Assembly: GCF_036059255.1 (NCBI RefSeq)
Contig: NZ_CP107947.1
Coordinates: 4,712,001 to 4,776,000, forward strand
DNA: 64,000 nt
Source: Micromonospora sp. NBC_00389
Lineage (GTDB): Bacteria; Actinomycetota; Actinomycetes; Mycobacteriales; Micromonosporaceae
Reading direction: 5' to 3'
Position 1 is the stretch's first letter, and every line of letters starts with the position of its first letter. The translations under genes were made by a program, and so were the position numbers. Below, piece after piece: positions 1 through 7,320 of the stretch. The notes under the pieces were generated by a model. That model was not told where the DNA came from. It made no database searches and worked only from the letters and a program-made list of their open reading frames with translations.

Positions 1-464
1 CCGTCGCGGTCCGGGACGTACCCGGGGGCGTACGACTCCACCTTGGCCTTGCGCTCGGCGTCGTCGTAGAGCGGCAGGCCCTGCAGGATCAGCCGGTGCA
101 CCCGGGCCGGGGCGAGCAGTGCCGCCTCGGCGCCGATCGTCGCCCCGGTGTGCTGCCCGAGCAGGTGTACGGCGCCCAGCCCCAGCGCGTCCGCGACCTG
201 CCACACCGCGTCGGCGTACTCGGGAATCGACCACGGCCGTGGCGGTGCGTCGGACATCCCGAACCCGGGGGTGTCGACGACGATCGTCCGCACGCCACGC
301 TCGGCCAGCGGCGCGATCACGGCGTCGTACGTCGCCGACGACAGCGGCGACTGGTGCAGCACCAGCAGCACCGGCTGGTCGGCCGTACCGCCGTGCCGGT
401 AGTGCACCTGCCCCCAGGGCAGGTCGACGTATCCACGCTGGGCAGTGCCCCGGATCCTGCTCAC
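1..464 (-). CDS. alpha/beta-fold hydrolase, C-terminus cut by window edge
   Basis: N-terminal 154 residues of an alpha/beta hydrolase; the rest lies beyond the window start. It has the typical opening strand (GQVHYRHGG), an LHQSPLSS loop in the oxyanion-hole position and a DTPGFGMSD segment. The nucleophile elbow reads LLGQHTGA, so the usual Ser of G-x-S-x-G is His. Such G-x-H-T-G variants occur in a subset of actinobacterial homologues (recollection of the family, not checked). The GTG start at 464 overlaps the stop of the upstream M20 gene by 4 nt, so the two are translationally coupled as the promoter-distal end of the operon. It probably acts on an ester, amide or C-C bond of the operon's substrate, but with His at the nucleophile position the chemistry cannot be assumed. 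Confidence 0.8.
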   Translation of the reverse strand, partial: MSRIRGTAQRGYVDLPWGQVHYRHGGTADQPVLLVLHQSPLSSATYDAVIAPLAERGVRTIVVDTPGFGMSDAPPRPWSIPEYADAVWQVADALGLGAVHLLGQHTGATIGAEAALLAPARVHRLILQGLPLYDDAERKAKVESYAPGYVPDRD

Positions 465-1843
465 GCCGTCACCTCGCTTCGCTCGGCACTGGCGGCCATC
501 GCTGCCATTACCTCGATGACGTGCCTGATGCCGGTGCGGTAGTCGTCCAGCCGGATCTGTTCGTTCGGACCGTCCACACCGGAGTCGGCCCGGGACACCC
601 CGATGCCGACGATCGGCCGGCCGGGCAGCACGCCCTGGTTGCCGATCCACTGGGTGTACGGCTCGATCACCGGCTCGTTGCCGTACGCCCGGCGGGCCGC
701 GTCGGCGACCAGGGTGACGAACGGGTCCCGGTGGTCGGTGATGTTCGGCCGGCTGGTCGCCATCACCTCGATGTCGACGTCGCCGAAGCCGCTTTCGGCC
801 AGGTGCCTGCGCAGCGCGTCCAGGACCCGCTCCGGGGCCTGGCCGGCGATCAGCCGGATCTCCACCTTGGCCCGGGCCAGCGACGGGATGCCCAGGGTCA
901 CGTCGTCGCGCATGTCGCCGCCGTCGAAGCCGGCCACGGTGAGCGTGGGCACGGTACGGATCGCCACCGCGGCCGCCCGGTCGTCCAGCCCGCCGAGGAA
1001 CCCGTCGACGCCGGCGCGGGCGCGCAGGAAGTCACCGTCGAAGGCGACCTGGGCCAGCAGTTCGCGTTCCGCGTCGGTCACCGGGCGGGCGCCGGCTGCG
1101 AAGCCGGGGACCAGCACCGTGCCGTCCGGGTCCTGTAGCGCGGCCAGCGCGGCGGCGAGCCGGATCGTGGCCGATGCGAGCAGGGCGGTGTTCTGGCTGG
1201 TCAGGTCGCGGGGCAGGGTCCGCAACGACAGGCGCAGGTAGAGCACGCCCTTCTCGCTGAGCTTGAGCAGTGGCCGGCCGTCCGCGTCCAGCCAGGAGTT
1301 CTCCCACAGCGTCCCGTCGCTTTCCAGCCGGTCGGCGTGCGCCTCGACGAACGAGCCGAGGCCGGGGCTGTGCAGCCACTGCTTGCCCTCGATCAGGAAC
1401 CGGCTGGTGACCGGGGGCGCGAGACCGGCCAGCCGCCAGGCCGCGGCGGCGTGGATCCGGGACATCAGCGCGCCCTTGTCGTCGGCGACGCCGCGGGCGT
1501 ACAGCCTGCCGTCGTGGATCTCCGCTGCGTACGGCGGGCTGATCCAGTCGGCGTCGTCCCCGGCCGGCTCGACCTCGACGTCGTAGTGGTTGAAGTGCAG
1601 CAGCGAGCGCGGCCCGCCGGCGAGTTCGCCGAGCACGTACGGGTGCGAGTCGGCCCAGGGGACGACGTCGGCGGTGCCGCCCCAGCGGCGTACCGAACCG
1701 GCGAGGAACTCGGCGGTGGCCGCCATCTGGTCCGGCTCCTGCCGGCGGCTGCGGATCCGGCACAGCTGTTGCAGTTCCTCGACGAAGGTGTCGAAGTGCT
1801 CGTCGACCGCGTCGAGGACCGCCTTGATATCCGGCGATGACAT
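461..1843 (-). CDS. M20-family metallopeptidase-like protein with altered catalytic motif
   Basis: 460 aa, normal length for M20 dipeptidases/deacylases. The first zinc motif is present (HFNHYDVEVEP, His86/Asp88), as is the bridging-Asp region (ARGVADDKG, residues 117-124). The next signature, normally EGEEEIGSP and supplying the catalytic Glu and a zinc-binding Glu, reads EGKQWLHSP at residues 152-160. The general base and one ligand therefore appear lost. The lid/dimerisation domain and C-terminal half look intact, so this is not simple decay. It follows the SDR gene after 28 nt and overlaps the next gene by 4 nt. It may be a non-hydrolytic binding protein, an enzyme with different chemistry, or inactive. 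Confidence 0.85.
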   Translation of the reverse strand: MSSPDIKAVLDAVDEHFDTFVEELQQLCRIRSRRQEPDQMAATAEFLAGSVRRWGGTADVVPWADSHPYVLGELAGGPRSLLHFNHYDVEVEPAGDDADWISPPYAAEIHDGRLYARGVADDKGALMSRIHAAAAWRLAGLAPPVTSRFLIEGKQWLHSPGLGSFVEAHADRLESDGTLWENSWLDADGRPLLKLSEKGVLYLRLSLRTLPRDLTSQNTALLASATIRLAAALAALQDPDGTVLVPGFAAGARPVTDAERELLAQVAFDGDFLRARAGVDGFLGGLDDRAAAVAIRTVPTLTVAGFDGGDMRDDVTLGIPSLARAKVEIRLIAGQAPERVLDALRRHLAESGFGDVDIEVMATSRPNITDHRDPFVTLVADAARRAYGNEPVIEPYTQWIGNQGVLPGRPIVGIGVSRADSGVDGPNEQIRLDDYRTGIRHVIEVMAAMAASAERSEVTA

Positions 1844-1871
1844 GGTGGTAGCTCCTCTTGGGAGGTCGGGC

Positions 1872-2630
1872 TCAGTGGATGGTGACGCCGCCGTCGACGA
1901 AGATCGTCTGACCGGTGGTCATGGCCGCGGCGTCGCTGAGCAGGTAGGCGACCGCGTTCGCGACGTCCTGCTCGCCGGCCATCCGGCCCAGCGGGATGGT
2001 GGCCAGCTTGGCGGCCAGGTAGTCCGGGTCGCCGCGCAGGTCGCTGGTCATGTCGGTGGGCACGATGGTCGGGCCGACCGCGTTGACCCGGATCTGGTCG
2101 GGCGCCCATTCCAGCGCCAGCACCCGGGCCATGTGCATCACCCCGGCCTTGCTGACGCAGTAGCCGAGCGTGTCCAGCACCGCGATGTGCCCGTTGGTGG
2201 AGCCGATGTTGACCACGGCTCCACCCGCCCGGCGGAGGGCCGGGTACGCGGCCTGGCACATCCGGAACGTGCCGGTCAGGTTGATGTCGAGGACGTCAGT
2301 GAAGTCCTGTTCGGACATAGTGGCCGCCGGTCCGCGCCGGACCACGCCGGCGTTGTTGACCAGCAGGTCGAGCCGGCCGTGCCGGTCCAGTACGGCCGCC
2401 GCCAGGTCGGTGCAGGAGGCGGCCGACCGGACGTCGACGTGGTGCCGGCTGTGCGCGCCGGCCAGCTCGGCCGCCGCCCACCCGTCGGGCTCGACGACGT
2501 CGGCCTGGGCGACGGTCGCGCCGCGTTCGGCCAGGGTCGCCGCGATCCGCGCCCCGATGCCCCGGGCCGCGCCGGTGACCAGCGCGACCCGCCCGTCGAA
2601 GCGATTTGGGTCGGCCCCCGGCCGGCTCAC
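1872..2630 (-). CDS. SDR-family NAD(P)-dependent oxidoreductase
   Basis: 252 aa, the usual length for classical short-chain dehydrogenases. The Rossmann motif is VTGAARGIG near residue 18. NNAG is present, and the catalytic Tyr-x3-Lys is YCVSK with a preceding Ser (NIGSTNG). An Asp after the second strand (VAQAD) hints at NAD(H) preference, which is inference. The GTG start at 2630 overlaps the permease stop by 4 nt. Position inside the uptake/catabolic operon suggests oxidation of a hydroxyl intermediate of the imported compound. Confidence 0.9.
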   Translation of the reverse strand: MSRPGADPNRFDGRVALVTGAARGIGARIAATLAERGATVAQADVVEPDGWAAAELAGAHSRHHVDVRSAASCTDLAAAVLDRHGRLDLLVNNAGVVRRGPAATMSEQDFTDVLDINLTGTFRMCQAAYPALRRAGGAVVNIGSTNGHIAVLDTLGYCVSKAGVMHMARVLALEWAPDQIRVNAVGPTIVPTDMTSDLRGDPDYLAAKLATIPLGRMAGEQDVANAVAYLLSDAAAMTTGQTIFVDGGVTIH

Positions 2631-3490
2631 GCGCCGATGACTTTCGTGTCCTCGGCCCAGAACGCGACCTTGCGCTGGATGAGCCGGATCACGAAGTGGG
2701 CCAGCAGGCCCATTACCGACAGCACCACCAGCACGGCGAACATGCCGGCGATGTCGAAGTTGTAGTTGGTCTGTAGGAGCAGGTAACCCAGCCCCTCCTT
2801 GGCGCCGATGAACTCACCGACCACGGCGCCGAGGATGGCGAAGACGATGCCGATGTCCAGCCCGGCGAAGATGAACGGCAGGGCACTGGGCAGCCGGACC
2901 ATCCTGAAGATCTGCATCTTGTTGGCGCCGAACACGGTCAGCATCTGGATCTTGTCGGCGTCGGCGGCCCGCAGCCCCTCGATCACGTTGACCAGCATCG
3001 GGAAGAAGGAGATCACCGCGGCCATCACGATCTTGCTGGTCAGGCCGAAGCCGAACCAGACCACGAACAGCGGGGCCAGCGCGACCTTCGGCACCGTCTG
3101 GAAGGCCACGATGTACGGCATCAGGGTGGCTTCGACGATCTTGATCTGGGAGATGAACGTGCCCAGCAGGACCGCCGCACCCACCCCGATCGCGAAGCCG
3201 ACCAGCGACTCCTGGGTGGTCACCCACAGGTGCCCCCAGAACAGGTCGTCGTTGAGTTGCAGCCAGAGCGCGTCGACGATCTGCGTCGGGCGCGGCAGCA
3301 CGTACTCGTCCACGCCGAACACCTGTACGCCGTACTCCCAGGCCAGGACGACCACGACGAAGACCGTCGGGACCAGCCAGAGCTGGGGGCGGTCCCGCAG
3401 GTCCAGCTTTGGCCAGGCGGGTTTCGGCGCGGGCGCGGGCGACCCGGTACGCGGGCGGACCGGATCCTTTACCGGATTGGTGGTAGCCAT
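2627..3490 (-). CDS. ABC transporter permease (nitrate/sulfonate/taurine type)
   Basis: 287 aa integral membrane protein of the BPD_transp_1 family (SsuC/TauC-like) with about six hydrophobic segments. The EAA-type loop is visible around EGLRAADADKIQMLTVFGA, the contact site for the ATPase. A Pro-rich cytoplasmic N-terminus of ~40 residues precedes the first membrane span. The ATG at 3490 fits the family length; an open frame continues upstream through the ATPase gene but has no homology. It lies 11 nt after the ATPase gene and overlaps the SDR gene by 4 nt. With the ATPase and lipoprotein it forms one importer for an anionic or small aromatic solute. Confidence 0.92.
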   Translation of the reverse strand: MATTNPVKDPVRPRTGSPAPAPKPAWPKLDLRDRPQLWLVPTVFVVVVLAWEYGVQVFGVDEYVLPRPTQIVDALWLQLNDDLFWGHLWVTTQESLVGFAIGVGAAVLLGTFISQIKIVEATLMPYIVAFQTVPKVALAPLFVVWFGFGLTSKIVMAAVISFFPMLVNVIEGLRAADADKIQMLTVFGANKMQIFRMVRLPSALPFIFAGLDIGIVFAILGAVVGEFIGAKEGLGYLLLQTNYNFDIAGMFAVLVVLSVMGLLAHFVIRLIQRKVAFWAEDTKVIGA

Positions 3491-3501
3491 GACGAACCCC
3501 G

Positions 3502-4326
3502 TCAGTCGATAACGCCGGCGGCGTTGAAGTGTCGGCGGATGCGTTCCACGTAGACGCCGGCGCGGTCCGAGGACATTACGCCGAGCTCCCGTGGCCGCTC
3601 CAGGTCGATGGAGATGATCTCGGCGATCCGGCCGGGCCGCGGGCTGAGCACGACCACCCGGTCGGACAGGAAGACCGCCTCCGGGATCGAGTGGGTGACC
3701 AGAACCGCCGTCTGCCCGCTCTCCCGCCAGATCCGCAGCAGTTCGACGTTCATGTACTCGCGGGTCATCGCGTCCAGCGCGCCGAACGGCTCGTCCATCA
3801 GCAGTACGGCCGGGTCGTGCACCAGTGCCCGGCAGATCCCGGCGCGCTGCTGCATGCCGCCGCTGAGCTCGTGCGGGTACTTCTGCTCGAAGCCGTCGAG
3901 ACCGACCATCTCCAGCAGTTCCTGGGCCCGCTTTCGGTGCCGGGCCGGGTCCAGCTTCTGGACCTCGGCCGGCACCATCACGTTCTCGAAGATGGTTCGC
4001 CAGGGCAGCAGCGTCGGGGCCTGGAAGACCATCCCGACCTGGGGGAGCGGCTTGGTCACCTCCTGGCCGGCGATCCTCACCACGCCCTGCGACTTCGGGC
4101 TCAGCCCGGCCAGGATCTTCAGCAGGGTGGTCTTGCCGCACCCGGAGGGCCCGACGACCGAAATGAACTCGCCCCGCCGTACGGAGAAGCTGACGTCGCT
4201 CAGGGCCAGCGTCGGATCGGACTTCTTGGGTTGATAGAGCTTGTGCAGGCCATCAACCTCGATCCAGGTGCTTTCCTCGACCACTGTGGGCGTCGGTAGT
4301 TGGCGGGCCGTTGTTCGGTAGGCCAT
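3502..4326 (-). CDS. ABC transporter ATP-binding protein (SsuB/TauB-like)
   Basis: 274 aa ATPase that powers the importer. Walker A is GPSGCGKTT, the signature is LSGGMQQRAGICRAL, Walker B is VLLMDEPFGALD and the switch His is in VTHSIPEA. The C-terminal PREL and RRHF stretches are typical of the nitrate/sulfonate/taurine subfamily. A 25-residue N-terminal extension precedes the nucleotide-binding domain. It sits 27 nt after the lipoprotein gene and just before the permease, the common order for this importer class. Confidence 0.95.
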   Translation of the reverse strand: MAYRTTARQLPTPTVVEESTWIEVDGLHKLYQPKKSDPTLALSDVSFSVRRGEFISVVGPSGCGKTTLLKILAGLSPKSQGVVRIAGQEVTKPLPQVGMVFQAPTLLPWRTIFENVMVPAEVQKLDPARHRKRAQELLEMVGLDGFEQKYPHELSGGMQQRAGICRALVHDPAVLLMDEPFGALDAMTREYMNVELLRIWRESGQTAVLVTHSIPEAVFLSDRVVVLSPRPGRIAEIISIDLERPRELGVMSSDRAGVYVERIRRHFNAAGVID

Positions 4327-4353
4327 CGGGTATCCCTCCGCGTGTCCGGTCGG

Positions 4354-5460
4354 CTACTTCGCGGTGTAACTGGTGGCCTGCTGCAGGACAGCGGCCTTGT
4401 CGAACTCGTTGGCGCCGGCGAGCAGGCTCGGGTCCCACACCTTGCTCAGCTCGACCTCGCCGGTGATCTGGCCGGCTTCCTTGGTGTACGCCTGGGTCTT
4501 GGCCCACTCCTGGTCGCTGATCGCGCCCCAGGCCGGGAAGTCCTCCGGCGTACCGGTGGCCGGGGTGGCCGTCTTCAGCCAGGCCTGCAGGCTCGCGGTA
4601 TCCGCCGCCAGCCGCGACTCGACCGACTGGCCGGCGAGGATCTGCGGGAAGACCTTGTAGCCGATCCGCATGGCCGCCTCGGGGTTCTTCGCCGAGAAGA
4701 GCATCGCCTTGTACGACGCCCGCAGGAACCGGGTGTTGACGTCGCTGTTCTCGTTGCGCGAGCTGACCGCCCACGACAGCGACCGGATGCCGGTCAGCGA
4801 GTCGGGGTTGGGCAGGTACTTCAGTGTGGTGCCGGCGTTCTCGATGACCGTGTACGCCTGGGTGTAGAGCGCCAGCATGTCGACCTGGCCGCCGTTGAGC
4901 GCGGCCGCCGCCGGCGCACCCACACCGACCGGGAGCAGTTCGACGTCCTTCTCCGGGTCGAGCCCGGCCGCGCGGACGAAGGCCCGGGCGTACGGCGCGG
5001 AGCCCGACGCAAGGCTGATCACGCCGATCTTCTTGCCCTTCAGGTCGGCCCCGCCGGTGATCGTGCTGTCCGGCTTGACGGCGATCACCCAGGGCCAGTT
5101 CTGCACCAGCCCGCCAACCGCCTTGACCGGCACGTTCTTCTCCACCGCGCCGAGGATCGAGCCGCTGTCGGCGGCGGTGACGCTGCCGCTGCCGCTGGCG
5201 ACCGCCTGCAGCGCGGCGACCGAGCCGTCGGTGTTGATGGTCTCGACGGTCAGCTTCTCCTCGGCGTAGTAGCCGAGTTCCTTGGCGACCGCGAACGCGG
5301 CCACCTCCTCCTTCGGCCCGATCACCGCGGAGGCGATGGCGAAGGTCAGCTTGGCCGGCTCACCAACGGCGCCGTCGCCGCCGGAGTCGCCGCTGTTGCA
5401 ACCGGTCAGTACCAGCGTGGCGGCCATGGCCCCCACGAGCACCCGTAGTCCATGTCTCAT
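4354..5460 (-). CDS. ABC transporter substrate-binding lipoprotein (NMT1/SsuA-like)
   Basis: 368 aa solute receptor of the NMT1/THI5-like or SsuA type. It has an N-terminal signal ending in a lipobox (ATLVLTGC), then a Gly/Ser/Asp linker typical of actinobacterial lipoproteins, so it is anchored outside the membrane. The ATG at 5460 is preferred because GACGAGG lies about 9 nt upstream; an in-frame GTG at 5478 would put charged residues ahead of the signal. Motifs such as AADSGSILGA and KGKKIGVISLASGS resemble the ligand-binding hinge of sulfonate/pyrimidine-precursor receptors. The actual ligand is unknown. Confidence 0.92.
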   Translation of the reverse strand: MRHGLRVLVGAMAATLVLTGCNSGDSGGDGAVGEPAKLTFAIASAVIGPKEEVAAFAVAKELGYYAEEKLTVETINTDGSVAALQAVASGSGSVTAADSGSILGAVEKNVPVKAVGGLVQNWPWVIAVKPDSTITGGADLKGKKIGVISLASGSAPYARAFVRAAGLDPEKDVELLPVGVGAPAAAALNGGQVDMLALYTQAYTVIENAGTTLKYLPNPDSLTGIRSLSWAVSSRNENSDVNTRFLRASYKAMLFSAKNPEAAMRIGYKVFPQILAGQSVESRLAADTASLQAWLKTATPATGTPEDFPAWGAISDQEWAKTQAYTKEAGQITGEVELSKVWDPSLLAGANEFDKAAVLQQATSYTAK

Positions 5461-5487
5461 CTCGAAATACCTCGTCACAAGTCGGGA

Positions 5488-5880
5488 TCAGATGCGGCTG
5501 GTCGGAAGGTCGACCGCCAGGTCGTTGTAGACGTGTTGCTCGGTGATCAGCCCGTCCTGTAGCAGGAACACGTCCGCGTAGCGGATCCGGTCGAAGGGCG
5601 ACCCGTCGTTGTCCTCGCCGTAGAGCGTGCCGAGCGAGGTCACCGAGGTCCGGTCGCCGCCGGCCTCGGTCCCGACCAGGTAGCGGTCCCGGTGCTTGCG
5701 TACCCAGCGGTACCGCCCGGTGGCCGCCGCGGCCATCTCGGTGAGCGAGCCGAAGACCCGACCACCCGGAAAGACGATCAGTACGCCGGGGGCGAGCAGC
5801 CGGCTCGCCTCGGCCAACTGCCGGTCCTCGCACAACTGCAGGTAGCGGTCGATCAGGCCGGCCGGATCTTCGGTGCCCAT
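5488..5880 (-). CDS. SnoaL-like / NTF2-fold protein
   Basis: 130 aa, one NTF2-like domain. The pattern (LIDRYLQLCEDRQLAEASRLLAPG, later LGTLYGEDNDGSPFDRIRYADVFLLQDGLI) matches the SnoaL/DUF4440 group, which includes isomerases, hydratases and small-molecule-binding proteins. Its ATG overlaps the stop of the upstream gene by 1 nt (TGATG) and it is 27 nt before the lipoprotein gene. A role as an isomerase or dehydratase in the operon's pathway is plausible but unproven. Confidence 0.8.
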   Translation of the reverse strand: MGTEDPAGLIDRYLQLCEDRQLAEASRLLAPGVLIVFPGGRVFGSLTEMAAAATGRYRWVRKHRDRYLVGTEAGGDRTSVTSLGTLYGEDNDGSPFDRIRYADVFLLQDGLITEQHVYNDLAVDLPTSRI

Positions 5881-6194
5881 CAGCGGCTGCGCGTCTCGAT
5901 GGCCGCTTCCCACTGGTTGCGCAGCGGGTGCTCGGCGGGGCCGTCCTCGGTGAGGATCCGGAGCAGGCGGGCCTGCAACCCGTCCCGGTCGGCGTTGAAC
6001 GCCGGCTGCTCGGCGGGCGTCGCGGTGAACCCGTCGACGGCGTCGCCGTCGAGATGCCCGCCGCGGACCAGCAGGGCCTCGACCGCCCGCAGCCGCTGCC
6101 GGGTCACGTGCAGGTCGGTGGCGAGCTGCAGGACCAGGTCGAACAGCTTGCTGGACTTCGCGTCGCCCAGGTAGTCGAATTCGGTGCTCATCAT
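5880..6194 (-). CDS. hypothetical protein, 104 aa, operon partner of the methyltransferase
   Basis: No family recognised. The protein is mostly helical with a DLVLQLATDLHVTRQRLRAVEALL stretch that could form a short coiled coil. It starts with ATGA overlapping the methyltransferase stop by 4 nt and ends overlapping the next start by 1 nt, so it is certainly translated with its neighbours. The size and tight coupling suggest a small subunit or chaperone of one of the flanking enzymes; this is inference from position only. Confidence 0.75.
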   Translation of the reverse strand: MMSTEFDYLGDAKSSKLFDLVLQLATDLHVTRQRLRAVEALLVRGGHLDGDAVDGFTATPAEQPAFNADRDGLQARLLRILTEDGPAEHPLRNQWEAAIETRSR

Positions 6195-7264
6195 GCCTCC
6201 GGCTTGGTGGCGGACAGGACCGCCCACGGGAAGTGCCACTCGAACCGGTCGCCCCAGCCCTCCGGCCGTACGCCGTGCATGCGCTCGTCGAACGGGGTCC
6301 AGGAGGCCTCGGTGAGGCCGGCCTCGGCGCAGATCTGCAGCAGGTCGCTGCCGAACAGCGCGTGGAAGAAGGGTTCGTTGTTGCGTTCGGCGTGCTCGTA
6401 GACGGTCGCGTCGCGCAGCGGGTCGCCGGTGAGCTGAAACTCCAGGAACCGCAGCGCACCGCCGGGCTTGAGCAGCCGGGCCGCCTCGACGATGGTTTCC
6501 CTGATCGCCTCGGCCGGCATCTCGTGCAGCACCATCGTTCCGGTGACCACGTCGCAGGAGTCCGCGTCGATGCCGGTGTCCCGGCCGTCGGCCTGCCGGA
6601 AGTCGATGGCCAGTTCGGCCGCCTCGGCCTCGACGTGCGCCAGCCGCAGCCCGGGGGCGGCGAAGTCGACGCCGATCACCTCCGCGTCCGGGTACTTGCC
6701 GACCAACGGGCGGGTGCTCTTGCCGAACCCGCAGCCGATGTCGACCACCCGGGTCGCCGCGGGCACCTCCGGCAGGGCGGTGCTGGTGAACAGCGAGTGG
6801 AACTTGTATCCGTCGTTGTCGCGCAGCATCACGATGCGGGCGCCGAACTCGTACACATAGGCCGACATGTCGTCGGAGAAGAATCCGCCGGGCTGGATGT
6901 GGATGTCGTAGTCGGTGTACCAGCCGGGCAGGTCCAGGTCGGCGTCCAGCTTGAGCGCGCCCTTCGGCCGCGCCGGCTGGGCCAACTGGTCCACCAGCTC
7001 CGTACGGCGGCTCAGCACCGCGTCGCCGGCCAGCTTCCACAGCATCTTCTGCTGCACCCGCTCCAGGTGGCTGAACCACGGATAGAGCGGCAGCTCGCGC
7101 AGCCGGGTCTCGGCGTCGGCGATGGTCGTCGCCGGTTCCCCGACGGCGTTGAACTCCTGGCGCAGCGCCGGGTAGACCGTGTCGGCCCACCGCTTGCGCA
7201 GATTGAGTACGAAGTCGACGGCGGAACGCTCGTCCAGGGTGAGCCGTTCCTCGACATCGAACAT
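6191..7264 (-). CDS. class I SAM-dependent methyltransferase with extra N-terminal domain
   Basis: 357 aa. The SAM-binding motif I VVDIGCGFGKST lies near residue 172, followed by motif II (VIGVDFAAPGL) and a motif around FRQADGRDTG. The C-terminal half is a Methyltransf_11/25-type fold. The first ~165 residues are a separate Trp/Tyr-rich helical domain, not part of the minimal fold, perhaps for substrate recognition. It is second in the operon, 56 nt after the oxidoreductase. O-, N- or C-methylation cannot be distinguished. Confidence 0.87.
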   Translation of the reverse strand: MFDVEERLTLDERSAVDFVLNLRKRWADTVYPALRQEFNAVGEPATTIADAETRLRELPLYPWFSHLERVQQKMLWKLAGDAVLSRRTELVDQLAQPARPKGALKLDADLDLPGWYTDYDIHIQPGGFFSDDMSAYVYEFGARIVMLRDNDGYKFHSLFTSTALPEVPAATRVVDIGCGFGKSTRPLVGKYPDAEVIGVDFAAPGLRLAHVEAEAAELAIDFRQADGRDTGIDADSCDVVTGTMVLHEMPAEAIRETIVEAARLLKPGGALRFLEFQLTGDPLRDATVYEHAERNNEPFFHALFGSDLLQICAEAGLTEASWTPFDERMHGVRPEGWGDRFEWHFPWAVLSATKPEA

Positions 7265-7320
7265 GTCGGTCTCCCTTGGTTGATCGATCGGTTTGGTCGT
7301 CCGGCCAGGTGGAAGACGAG

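Noticed and set aside
2627..4141. A 504-aa reading of the permease with a long N-terminal extension
   Set aside because: The first ~217 codons are out-of-frame ATPase sequence; the ATG at 3490 gives a normal permease.
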